A program made the translations under genes and the position numbers. Below the pieces are notes generated by a model. That model worked only from the letters and a program-made list of their open reading frames with translations, ran no database searches and was not told where the DNA came from. 64,000 nucleotides of DNA, taken from Hyphobacterium sp. SN044 (lineage in GTDB: Bacteria > Pseudomonadota > Alphaproteobacteria > Caulobacterales > Maricaulaceae). The stretch spans positions 206,617 to 270,616 of the forward strand of contig NZ_JAKKUV010000004.1 of NCBI RefSeq assembly GCF_021864465.1. The letters run 5' to 3'. Shown in pieces: positions 27,421 through 35,000 of this stretch (positions are counted from its first letter, which is position 1; the number at the start of each line of letters is the position of its first letter).

Positions 27421-27813
27421 TCAGTGCAGCGCCGGGCGGTCGAACGGGGTGTCGAGCGAGAAGGACGGGATACGGGCGGCGAAGCGCGAGCCGTCCTCGC
27501 GGCGCATCTGGTATTGGCCGCTCATGAAACCGGACGAAGTGGCCAGCGGCGCGCCGGACGTATAGCGGAAGCTCTCGCCCGGGCGCAGGACGGGCTGCTC
27601 ACCGACAACACCATCGCCGCGGACGATCTCGATCCGGCCGCGGGAATCGGTGATCTCCCATTCGCGCGACACCAGCTGAAGCGTCGCCTCGCCGCGATTC
27701 TCGATCTCGATCGTGTAGGCCCAGACGAAGCGGCCTTCATCCGGTTCGGATTCCTCGTCGAGATAATCCGGCTCGACGCGGATCCACACGCCTTCGGTTT
27801 CGCATTCATACAT
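27421..27813 (-). CDS. apaG: ApaG domain protein
   Basis: Small beta-sandwich (fibronectin-like) protein, 130 aa, named for an association with Mg/Co homeostasis and Ap4A levels; its biochemical role is not settled. Family motifs: FVWAYTIEIENRGEATLQLV, SREWEITDSRGRIE, GDGVVGEQPVLRPGE and YTSGAPLATSSGFMSGQY. It precedes trkH in the same orientation with a 19-base gap. It is divergent from dcd, leaving 133 bases for both promoters, where I could not define elements. Confidence 0.93.
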   Translation of the reverse strand: MYECETEGVWIRVEPDYLDEESEPDEGRFVWAYTIEIENRGEATLQLVSREWEITDSRGRIEIVRGDGVVGEQPVLRPGESFRYTSGAPLATSSGFMSGQYQMRREDGSRFAARIPSFSLDTPFDRPALH

Positions 27814-27946
27814 GGTTCGTCCTCCGGTCCGCGTCTGGACCGTTACCGCACATTCTCCGATGGCGCGGGCGCTGGCTCAAGCCCCGTCCTTCGGTTAGAC
27901 CCGATCTTCCGCACCGCAGCTTTCAACCCGTGACGGACCGCCAGCC

Positions 27947-28966
27947 ATGACCGAAACCGGAATTCTGAACGACCGGCGCCTTCGAAGCCTGATCGCCAGC
28001 GACGCGATCAGGGGGCTGAGCCCGTTCGAGGAGGGTCAGGTTCAACCGGCCAGCGTCGATCTGCGGCTGGGGACGACGGCCTACCGCCTGCGCGCCAGCT
28101 TCCTGCCGGGAACGGGGCATACGGTTCGCGACCGGCTGGACAGCGACGTGGTGATGCACCGGCTCGACCTCAGCGAGGGGGCGGTTCTGGAGACCGGATG
28201 CGTCTATCTCGCGCCGCTGCAGGAGAGCCTGAAACTTCCCGCCGGGATCAGCGCGGCGATGAATCCGAAAAGCTCGACCGGCCGGCTCGATGTCTTCACC
28301 CGCGTGATTGCAGACCATGCCGCGGCGTTCGATCAGGCGCCGGAGGGGTATGAAGGCCCGCTCTATGTCGAGATCTGTCCGCGGACCTTCTCCATCCTCG
28401 CCCGGCCGGGCGACCGGCTGGTCCAGGCGCGTCTGCGCGCCGGCGGGCGACAGCCGGGCCGGGAACTGACGGTCAGTGTCGACCTCAAGGGCAAGGGCTC
28501 GGGACCGATCGGTTTCCGGGCGCGCCGTCATGCCGGGCTGATCGATCTGAAACGGGTCGGCGGTCACGATCCGTCCATATTCTGGGAGCCGATCCCGGCG
28601 GGTGACGGGCGGCTCGTGCTCGATCCGGGCGAATTCTACATACTTGCCTCCCGCGAGGCAGTGGAAATCCCGCTGGGCGAAGCCGCCGAAATGGCCCCGA
28701 TCGCGCCGGAAATCGGTGAGTTCCGGGCTCACTATGCCGGCTTCTTCGATCCGGGATTCGGGGTCGAATCGATCGGCGGAAAAGGCGGGCGGGCGGTTCT
28801 GGAAGTGCGCGGACACGACGTGCCGTTCATTCTCGAACACGGCCAGCCGGTCGCGAAACTGGTGTTCGAGCCGATGACCGATCTGCCGGAACGGCCCTAT
28901 GGCACGGCGGGTTCGCACTATCAGGCGCAGCACCTGAAGCTTGCGAAACATTTCGCGCCTATCTGA
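27947..28966 (+). CDS. dcd: 2'-deoxycytidine 5'-triphosphate deaminase
   Basis: Nucleotide enzyme that makes dUTP from dCTP for dTMP synthesis, 339 aa, belonging to the long two-domain alphaproteobacterial form rather than the 190-residue trimeric Dcd. Domain 1 has QPASVDLRLGTTAYRLR and MNPKSSTGRLDVFTRVI, the catalytic Ser-Ser-x-Gly-Arg and neighbouring Asp. Domain 2 repeats the fold with HYAGFFDPGFGVE and GRAVLEVRGHDVPF. The name rests on family resemblance. In related genomes apaG, a methionine gene and dcd are often adjacent; here apaG and dcd are direct neighbours. Confidence 0.88.
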   Translation: MTETGILNDRRLRSLIASDAIRGLSPFEEGQVQPASVDLRLGTTAYRLRASFLPGTGHTVRDRLDSDVVMHRLDLSEGAVLETGCVYLAPLQESLKLPAGISAAMNPKSSTGRLDVFTRVIADHAAAFDQAPEGYEGPLYVEICPRTFSILARPGDRLVQARLRAGGRQPGRELTVSVDLKGKGSGPIGFRARRHAGLIDLKRVGGHDPSIFWEPIPAGDGRLVLDPGEFYILASREAVEIPLGEAAEMAPIAPEIGEFRAHYAGFFDPGFGVESIGGKGGRAVLEVRGHDVPFILEHGQPVAKLVFEPMTDLPERPYGTAGSHYQAQHLKLAKHFAPI

Positions 28967-29059
28967 GGTTTTCGTCCCCAGCCTGCAATCTTGGCCTTGC
29001 CCCGCACACCACCCGGACCACAATATAACGTCCATGTGTCTGTAACCGGGGAGTAAGAC

Positions 29060-31072
29060 ATGCGTCAGTTGCTAGCCGCCGCGGCAATGGCCGTGATGGC
29101 GTTCGGGGGGAGTGCCCACGCCCAACAGCCGCCACCGATCGAAGCCTATGCCGCCAATGACCAAATGACGTCGGTGCGGATTTCGCCGAATGGCGAACGG
29201 CTTGCGATGTTGTCGTCCGTCGAGGGTGAAGAGCGCGTCATTATTGTTACCGGGATCGACGGCTCGGGACAGCGCGTGCTGACCGCGACCGATCAGGTCG
29301 GAACATCGCCGTTGAGTGTGCGCTGGTTGAACGACGAATTCTTGCTGGTGTCGTTCGTGGAGCGGCGGCCCGTGAACGCCGGATCGTTCAGCGCCAACCT
29401 GCCCCGTTATGTCGTTCTGAAGGCGGATGGAAGCCGATCCTATGAAATGCCGGCATCGACCCAGATCGTGTCGATTCGCCCGGACGACCCCGAGCATATC
29501 CTTGTCGCGCTGCCGACGCTGCGCGATGATCGGTTCACGGCCCGCGGGCGCACCGGCGCTGCGGACGGCATGTCGTTCACCATCGGGCTGTACCGCCATC
29601 ACATTGAACGCGACCGGCGGAATCAGGTGTCGGTGGGAGAGGCAACCACGTCCGGCTTCGTGATCGACGAAACCGGCGAACCCGTCATCCGCTATGACAA
29701 TGACAGCCGGGCGAACCGGATCGAATTCTTTGTTCGAAACGGGAGCGGCTGGAGAACAGCCTATCGGTCCGACTACACCGTGGAACGCTATGGCCGTGGC
29801 AATCGGGCCCGGCGTATCCGCGCGGATGTGGGAACACCTTCGGGACTGACGGGGGACGGCCTGCGTGTGTGGATGGCGGCCCTTCGTGTTGGCGATGATC
29901 TGCGGCAGGCCTATCAGTTCGATCCGGAAACCGGGGAAATTACCGGCCCGCATTTCGACACCAATGGTGCGGACTTTGGCGGCTTCCTGACCGACTGGCG
30001 CGACAACAGCGTGATCGGGGCCTATTGGGATGACGGAGTCCCCCATTACGAATATTTCGATTCACCCTGGCGCGAATTGCAGGCGCAACTCGAAGCCACA
30101 TTCCCGGGCAGCGTCGTCCAGATGACGACCTGGGATGCTTCGGCCAACCGTATCGTCGTGCACCGCGAACTCGGCGGGTCGGCGGGGGCCTATTACCTGT
30201 TCGACCGGTCGGCGGGTTCGCTGTCGCTGATCGGGCGTCAACGTCCGGACATTCCGGACGAATGGGTCGCCGAGGTGCTTCCGGTGGACTATCGCGCCCG
30301 CGATGGCCGCTCGATCCTCGCCTATGTCACCCTGCCGCCAGGCCGTGAACTGGAAAACCTGCCGCTGATCGTGCTGCCGCACGGCGGTCCGCAGGCGCGG
30401 GACTTCTACGGGTTTGACCCGTGGGCCCAGATCCTGGCGTCTCGTGGCTATGTCGTGATCCAGCCGCAGTTCCGCGGTTCGGACGGCTTCGGACAATCCT
30501 TCATCGAGGCGGGCCACAACGAGTGGGGCCGGGCGATGCAGGACGATGTGTCCGACACCATCACCTACCTGTCGGGACAGAACATCATCGACGAAGACCG
30601 CGTGTGCATCTTCGGCTGGTCCTATGGCGGTTATGCCGCGCTGGCCGGTGCCACGCTGACCCCGGAACTCTACCAGTGTGCCATTGCCGGTGCTCCAGTG
30701 TCCGACATCTTCGAGATGATGAACTGGGTCGAAGGCCGCGAATACGGCGCGGCTGGCGGCGCAGTCGACTACTGGACCGAATACATAGGCGACTGGCGCC
30801 GCGACACGGATCGTATCCGTTCGGTCTCGCCGCGCCAGAACATCTCCGACCGCACGCCGCCCATCCTGCTGGTGCACGGTTCGGAAGACACGATCGTTCC
30901 GGTTGAACAGGCGCAGATCATGGCGCAATCGCTGAACGAAGCCGGACGTCCGAACGAGTATGTGGAGATCGAAGGCGGTCCTCACGTCTACGTTCTGATG
31001 ACGCCGGACCACAACCGGCAGCTCTACGAAGCCATGCTGAGCTTCCTCGGGCGCTATAACCCGGCCGACTAA
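29060..31072 (+). CDS. secreted S9 family prolyl oligopeptidase-like peptidase, copy A
   Basis: Exported serine peptidase, 670 aa. Signal peptide MRQLLAAAAMAVMAFGGSAHAQ with a Sec-type AHA cleavage site. A beta-propeller region (about 30-400) precedes an alpha/beta-hydrolase domain. Catalytic triad: Ser521 in GWSYGGY, Asp610 in HGSEDTIVP and His642 in GGPHVY. LPHGGPQARDFYGFD forms the oxyanion region. It is related to the next gene (shared LPHGGPQARD and SYGGYAAL), but the two have separate signals and a terminator between them. GGGGAG before the ATG is the ribosome-binding site. Confidence 0.93.
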   Translation: MRQLLAAAAMAVMAFGGSAHAQQPPPIEAYAANDQMTSVRISPNGERLAMLSSVEGEERVIIVTGIDGSGQRVLTATDQVGTSPLSVRWLNDEFLLVSFVERRPVNAGSFSANLPRYVVLKADGSRSYEMPASTQIVSIRPDDPEHILVALPTLRDDRFTARGRTGAADGMSFTIGLYRHHIERDRRNQVSVGEATTSGFVIDETGEPVIRYDNDSRANRIEFFVRNGSGWRTAYRSDYTVERYGRGNRARRIRADVGTPSGLTGDGLRVWMAALRVGDDLRQAYQFDPETGEITGPHFDTNGADFGGFLTDWRDNSVIGAYWDDGVPHYEYFDSPWRELQAQLEATFPGSVVQMTTWDASANRIVVHRELGGSAGAYYLFDRSAGSLSLIGRQRPDIPDEWVAEVLPVDYRARDGRSILAYVTLPPGRELENLPLIVLPHGGPQARDFYGFDPWAQILASRGYVVIQPQFRGSDGFGQSFIEAGHNEWGRAMQDDVSDTITYLSGQNIIDEDRVCIFGWSYGGYAALAGATLTPELYQCAIAGAPVSDIFEMMNWVEGREYGAAGGAVDYWTEYIGDWRRDTDRIRSVSPRQNISDRTPPILLVHGSEDTIVPVEQAQIMAQSLNEAGRPNEYVEIEGGPHVYVLMTPDHNRQLYEAMLSFLGRYNPAD

Positions 31073-31087
31073 GGCCGCCGGATCGGG

Positions 31088-31124
31088 AGGGGGCGCTGCG
31101 GACTGCAGCGCCCCCTTTTCTTTC
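31088..31124 (+). terminator. Rho-independent terminator after S9 peptidase A
   Basis: GGGGGCGCTGC (31089-31099) pairs with GCAGCGCCCCC (31105-31115) around a GGACT loop, followed by TTTTCTTTC. A strong canonical terminator. Confidence 0.92.
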
Positions 31125-31170
31125 AAGACAAAAGACTTTGCCGGCAAAGCCGGTACGGGGGAGGGGAATC

Positions 31171-33084
31171 ATGTTCGCACGCGTTTTCGCGGTTCTGACC
31201 GCGCTGTCATTCCATGGCGCCGCCACAGCCCAGGACGCGCCGGTGCTGGACCCGTCACTGGAAGCCTTTGCAACCCTGCCGTCCTTGCAGTCCGCCGAAG
31301 TCTCGCCGGATGGCAGCCGTCTGGCGTCGATGTGCAGCGGTGGCGAATTGCCGACCCTGTGCATTTACGACCTGACCGGCGGATCGGCGCCGTTTGCGCT
31401 GGAGCCGTGGCGCGATGGAGAAATCGTCGACTATTTCTGGGCCCGGGACCGCTATCTGATCTTCACCGTGCAGAGCTATGAGCGCTTTCGCGGTGCGGAA
31501 GGGTATTATTCGCGTTCCGTGGCTTTCGACGTCGAGAGCCGGAACGGCGTTCAGCTGCTGAACAATGTCGGGCAGGTCTACTCCTCCTTCGTGGCGTCGC
31601 TGAATATCGACTCTCCCGACACGATCATCATGGAAGTCCGCAATTCGATCGGCGTCGAGCGCTTCGAAGTCTCGCTGCAGGACGGCGAGGGCGACTCGAT
31701 CCACCGCGCCGTCGATCACGTGACCCATGACGTGCTGGATCCGCAGGGCGAGATCGTTGCGGAGCAATACATCAACATCAACCAGTCGCTCTACGAGGTG
31801 CGCCGCCCCGGCACGCGGCGCGATCCCTTCTATTCCGGCCGTCACCTGTCCAACCGGCCGAGCATCTGGGGGTTGATCGATGGCGGCAATGCCCTGGCGA
31901 TGGTCTTCCCGGAAGGCGAGAATCGCGGCCTCCAGCGTCTCGACCTCGATGCTGGCGGCCTGTCGCCGGTCTCCATCCCCGGCCTCGAGAGCGGGATGAC
32001 CTATGCCCCGATCATCGACCGGAACCGCAATCTTCTGGTCGGCGTCGGCGTGACGGCCGAGGATATGCCCGAACACATCTATATCGACGAGGAGCTGGCG
32101 GGGATTCAGGCCGCTCTGCTCGGCGCGCTCGGCACGGACCGGGTGCTGCTCGAATCCTGGTCGAGTGACCGGTCGATCGTCGTTGCGTCAGCCTTCAGCC
32201 GCGGCGTGCCGGAAATCTTCTATGTCTTCAACACGGTTTCCGGCGAGGTCTCGGTGCTTGGCGAAGCCTATCCGGGGCTTGCCGGGCGCGAGACCGGAGA
32301 GGTGATCTCGCTGTCCTACGATGCGGGCGACGGGCTCTCGATCCCCGCCATGCTGACCCTCCCGCCCGGCATGAGTCAGGAAGACGGGCCGTTTTCGCTG
32401 ATCGTCCTGCCCCATGGCGGTCCGCAAGCGCGCGACTACGCCACGTTCGACTGGATGGCGCAGGCCTATGCCTCGCTCGGCTATGCCGTGTTGCAACCCA
32501 ACTTCCGGGGGTCGGCCGGCTATGGCCAGGAATTCGTCGCCGCGGGATATGGCGAGTTCGGCCGCCGGATGGTCACCGACTCGCTGGAAGGTGCACAAAT
32601 CCTCGTCCGCGAAGGCCTGGCGCGGCCGGGCTACTGCATCGCCGGGGCGTCCTATGGCGGCTATGCCGCGCTGATGGGGGGCATTCTCGACCCGGAGCAT
32701 GTGCGCTGCATCATCGCGATCAACGCGGTCAGCGATCCCCATGCCATGCTGGGCGAGAATTACACGTCAGAGCGCCTGATCGGCCTCGACTACTGGGAGC
32801 GCTATATCGGCTCGCTCTACATGGATCGCGAGAACCGCCGGGCCATTGCGCCCGTGTTGCGTGCGGGCGAGATCCGCGCGCCGCTCCTCTTGTTGCATGG
32901 CGAGAACGATCTGACCGTGCCGGTCGAACAGAGCCGCGGGATCGAGCGCGTGATGCGCGATTCCCCGCTCCTGACCTACCGGGAGATCGAGTCGCAGGAC
33001 CACTATCTCTCGACGGGTTCATCGCGGGCCCGGGTGCTGGCCGAGAGCGCGGCCTTCCTCGCCGAGCATTTTCCCGCGGAATGA
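31171..33084 (+). CDS. secreted S9 family peptidase, copy B
   Basis: Exported serine peptidase, 637 aa from the ATG at 31171, which gives a clean signal peptide (FARVFAVLTALSFHGAATAQ); an in-frame upstream start would disrupt it. GGGGAGGGG precedes the ATG. After the N-terminal propeller comes the hydrolase domain with Ser494 in GASYGGY, Asp580 in HGENDLTVP and His611 in QDHYLS. It parallels copy A in domain order and in the nucleophile region but diverges in the propeller. It is likely periplasmic, breaking down short peptides. Confidence 0.92.
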   Translation: MFARVFAVLTALSFHGAATAQDAPVLDPSLEAFATLPSLQSAEVSPDGSRLASMCSGGELPTLCIYDLTGGSAPFALEPWRDGEIVDYFWARDRYLIFTVQSYERFRGAEGYYSRSVAFDVESRNGVQLLNNVGQVYSSFVASLNIDSPDTIIMEVRNSIGVERFEVSLQDGEGDSIHRAVDHVTHDVLDPQGEIVAEQYININQSLYEVRRPGTRRDPFYSGRHLSNRPSIWGLIDGGNALAMVFPEGENRGLQRLDLDAGGLSPVSIPGLESGMTYAPIIDRNRNLLVGVGVTAEDMPEHIYIDEELAGIQAALLGALGTDRVLLESWSSDRSIVVASAFSRGVPEIFYVFNTVSGEVSVLGEAYPGLAGRETGEVISLSYDAGDGLSIPAMLTLPPGMSQEDGPFSLIVLPHGGPQARDYATFDWMAQAYASLGYAVLQPNFRGSAGYGQEFVAAGYGEFGRRMVTDSLEGAQILVREGLARPGYCIAGASYGGYAALMGGILDPEHVRCIIAINAVSDPHAMLGENYTSERLIGLDYWERYIGSLYMDRENRRAIAPVLRAGEIRAPLLLLHGENDLTVPVEQSRGIERVMRDSPLLTYREIESQDHYLSTGSSRARVLAESAAFLAEHFPAE

Positions 33085-33093
33085 CCTGAGGAA

Positions 33094-33121
33094 CGGCGGC
33101 TCCGTCTTGGCGGAGCCGCCG
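33094..33121 (+). terminator. hairpin after S9 peptidase B
   Basis: CGGCGGCTCCG / CGGAGCCGCCG with a TCTTGG loop, 10 bases after the stop. No T run follows, so it may rely on Rho or only pause RNA polymerase. Confidence 0.6.
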
Positions 33122-33134
33122 GTTCGCGTATAGT
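33107..33134 (+). promoter_or_regulatory. putative promoter of tRNA-Gly
   Basis: TTGGCG (33107-33112), a 16-base spacer, then TATAGT (33129-33134), 24 bases before the tRNA. The -35 box would lie in the loop and right arm of the preceding hairpin. It is the only reasonable sigma70 match before the tRNA. Confidence 0.4.
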
Positions 33135-33158
33135 CGCGCCGCGTCCGCATGGCGGATC

Positions 33159-33232
33159 GCGGGTGTAGCTCAATGGTAGAGCAGAAGCTTCCCAAGCTTA
33201 AGACGAGGGTTCGATTCCCTTCACCCGCTCCA
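33159..33232 (+). tRNA. tRNA-Gly (CCC)
   Basis: A 74-base cloverleaf including an encoded CCA. The acceptor stem GCGGGTG pairs with CACCCGC. D arm GCTC-AATGGTA-GAGC, anticodon loop TTCCCAA giving anticodon CCC, and T arm GAGGG-TTCGATT-CCCTT. The first anticodon-stem pair is a G-A mismatch, which I recall as common in this tRNA. It reads GGG codons, useful in this GC-rich genome. Confidence 0.95.
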
Positions 33233-33246
33233 GCGCTTCAGTCACG

Positions 33247-33462
33247 CTAGAAGCCCCGGCCGTTTCCGGTCTCGAATCCCAGAAGATTGACCAGGTGAGC
33301 GAGGAGAAAAACCTCCGTCGCGGCGCACAGGATGGCGATCAGCGTCCACGGGATCATGCGCGGCCCGCGCGCGAGGTTCGGCGGGCGGCCCGACATCCAG
33401 GCGGCAAGGCCGAAACCCGCGGCGAAGACGCCGATGAGGATGAGGGTGAGATTGAGGGACAT
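33247..33462 (-). CDS. small two-helix membrane protein
   Basis: 71 residues from the ATG at 33462: a first helix LTLILIGVFAAGFGLAAWM, a basic loop with RPPNLARGPRMIPW, then a second helix TLIAILCAATEVFLLAHLVN and a short tail. The pattern of two helices with a Gly-Pro-Arg-x-Ile-Pro-Trp loop looks like a genuine small inner-membrane protein, and I recall similar short proteins in alphaproteobacteria, but I cannot name a family. It overlaps the 3' part of the glycosyltransferase frame by 109 bases, probably because the latter reads on past its domain. Confidence 0.65.
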   Translation of the reverse strand: MSLNLTLILIGVFAAGFGLAAWMSGRPPNLARGPRMIPWTLIAILCAATEVFLLAHLVNLLGFETGNGRGF

Positions 33463-34931
33463 TCGGCCTCGGTCCGGTGCGCGGTTTCGGGGGCAGGCGA
33501 ATGCCCGTGTTCGGTCTTGGCCCAGAAATAGGGATTGGACCGCAATTCCCACAAGGCCCGGATGGCGGCAAGCGTCTGCAACGGCCAGTAGGCCGGCATG
33601 GTCAGGAGATCGGTGAGGCGCGGCGTCAGTCCGGCCCGGCGCGCACCGACCGCTGCGCATGCCGCCGCCGCTCCATAGCCGGCGGCCAGGAGTGTGAGGG
33701 CGGCCCATCTGACCGGCTGCGCCGGTTCCGAAGCCAGCCACAGAAGGCAGAGCAGCACGGTCGGCGCATGCAGCAGGGCGGACACCACGGTTGCACCGAG
33801 TGTCGCGGCAAGGGACAGCGGACCTGCCCGCCCGGAGGCCGCGAAGAGCGATTGCGGGGCGCGCGTATGGACCGCAAAGGTCTGGGCGTGGCCCTTGATC
33901 CAGCGCGAACGCTGCGCCAGCCAGGCGGTTAGACAAACAGGAGCCTCTTCGCCTGTCGAAGGGGCGATGACGCCTGTCCGGTATCCATGCGCGGCGAGGC
34001 GAAATCCGAGATCGGCGTCCTCGGTCACATTGCACGGATCCCAGAGCCCAACCGCTTCGAGCGCGTCGCGGCGAAAGAAGTTGCTGGTCCCGCCGAGGGG
34101 AAGCGGCCAGCCAAGGCGCGCCAGAAGTGGCAGCAGGGCGTGAAAGTGCGCGGCGTATTCGAGCGCGAATTGCCGGGTCAGCCAGTTCCGTCCGTGATTG
34201 TACCAACCGAGCGGGGCCTGCAGGCAGGCCAGCCGCCTGTCATGCGTGGTGAACACTTCGGCCGCCGTTCGGACCTGGCGGGGATGGGGCACGTCCTCGG
34301 CGTCATAGATGCACACGACCGAACCGACCGCGAAGCGCATCGCGAAATTGAGCGCGCGCGGCTTGGTGCGCGGCTTACCGTCCGGCACGACGACAATCTC
34401 GAAGCGCGCATCGAGGTCACAGGCACGGGCCGCCTTCAGCGTTTCGGCGTCGACTGCCTCGACGATCAGTTTGATGTCGAGCTTGTCCGCCGGGTATTCG
34501 ATCCGGTCGAGCGCCCGGACGAGCTGGGGCAGAACGGCCGCTTCCCGGAACATGGGTGCGAGTATGGTGACGATCGGGAGGTGGTCATCGTCCAGCTCAG
34601 GCGAGGTCAAAGGTGCGGGTGACAGGATCGCTGCCGACAGCCGAAGGGCCGACAAGGCCAAAATCGCAACCGAGGCGAGAGACAGCACCAGACCGGTCAG
34701 CGGCGGCCAGGCTGTGCCCCAGACGAACAGGAATATGAGGGGAGCGATGACGGCGACGAACTGGCGGGTTTCGATGCCCTGCCGGGCGGAGGCTTGCGGT
34801 GTGCGGTTGTAGAGCCCGTTGGCGGCCTCGGCAGCCCAGTCGCGCGCTTGTGCCGGGGAGAGGATGCGTTCCAGCGCATTGCGGAACGGCAGTCCGCCGT
34901 ATCCGGGTTTTGCCCGTGCCATCCCCCGCAT
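33354..34931 (-). CDS. GT2 family (cellulose-synthase-like) glycosyltransferase
   Basis: Membrane glycosyltransferase, 525 aa from the ATG at 34931, preceded by GGGGGAG. Two N-terminal helices (about 54-95) lead into a GT-A domain: PIVTILAPMFREA, VEAVDAET, the DxD-like YDAEDVPHP, TEDADLGFRL as acid/base site and QRSRWIKGH. Two or more C-terminal helices follow, ending near NPYFWAKTEHGH, where relatives normally stop. The last 40 or so residues are Ser/Arg-rich and lie over the neighbouring small gene, so they may not be functional. It likely makes or exports a surface polysaccharide; the product is unknown. Confidence 0.88.
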   Translation of the reverse strand: MRGMARAKPGYGGLPFRNALERILSPAQARDWAAEAANGLYNRTPQASARQGIETRQFVAVIAPLIFLFVWGTAWPPLTGLVLSLASVAILALSALRLSAAILSPAPLTSPELDDDHLPIVTILAPMFREAAVLPQLVRALDRIEYPADKLDIKLIVEAVDAETLKAARACDLDARFEIVVVPDGKPRTKPRALNFAMRFAVGSVVCIYDAEDVPHPRQVRTAAEVFTTHDRRLACLQAPLGWYNHGRNWLTRQFALEYAAHFHALLPLLARLGWPLPLGGTSNFFRRDALEAVGLWDPCNVTEDADLGFRLAAHGYRTGVIAPSTGEEAPVCLTAWLAQRSRWIKGHAQTFAVHTRAPQSLFAASGRAGPLSLAATLGATVVSALLHAPTVLLCLLWLASEPAQPVRWAALTLLAAGYGAAAACAAVGARRAGLTPRLTDLLTMPAYWPLQTLAAIRALWELRSNPYFWAKTEHGHSPAPETAHRTEAECPSISPSSSSASSPRVSALPPGCRAARRTSRAGRA

Positions 34932-34977
34932 GCCGGCTCCCCCGGTCCATCCATCCCGCAACAACGTTAACGCGAGC

Positions 34978-35000
34978 GAATCGGATTGGCGAATCGAATC
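34978..35000. promoter_or_regulatory. three GANTC sites before the glycosyltransferase
   Basis: GAATC at 34978-34982, 34991-34995 and 34996-35000, 47-69 bases before the glycosyltransferase start. The last overlaps the stop codon of the upstream FMN protein gene. These are possible CcrM sites in a promoter position. Confidence 0.5.

Noticed and set aside
33247-34206. A 319-codon frame that includes the small two-helix protein at its end
   Set aside because: Its upstream part is an Arg/Ser-rich shadow of the glycosyltransferase; only the final 71 codons look like a real protein.
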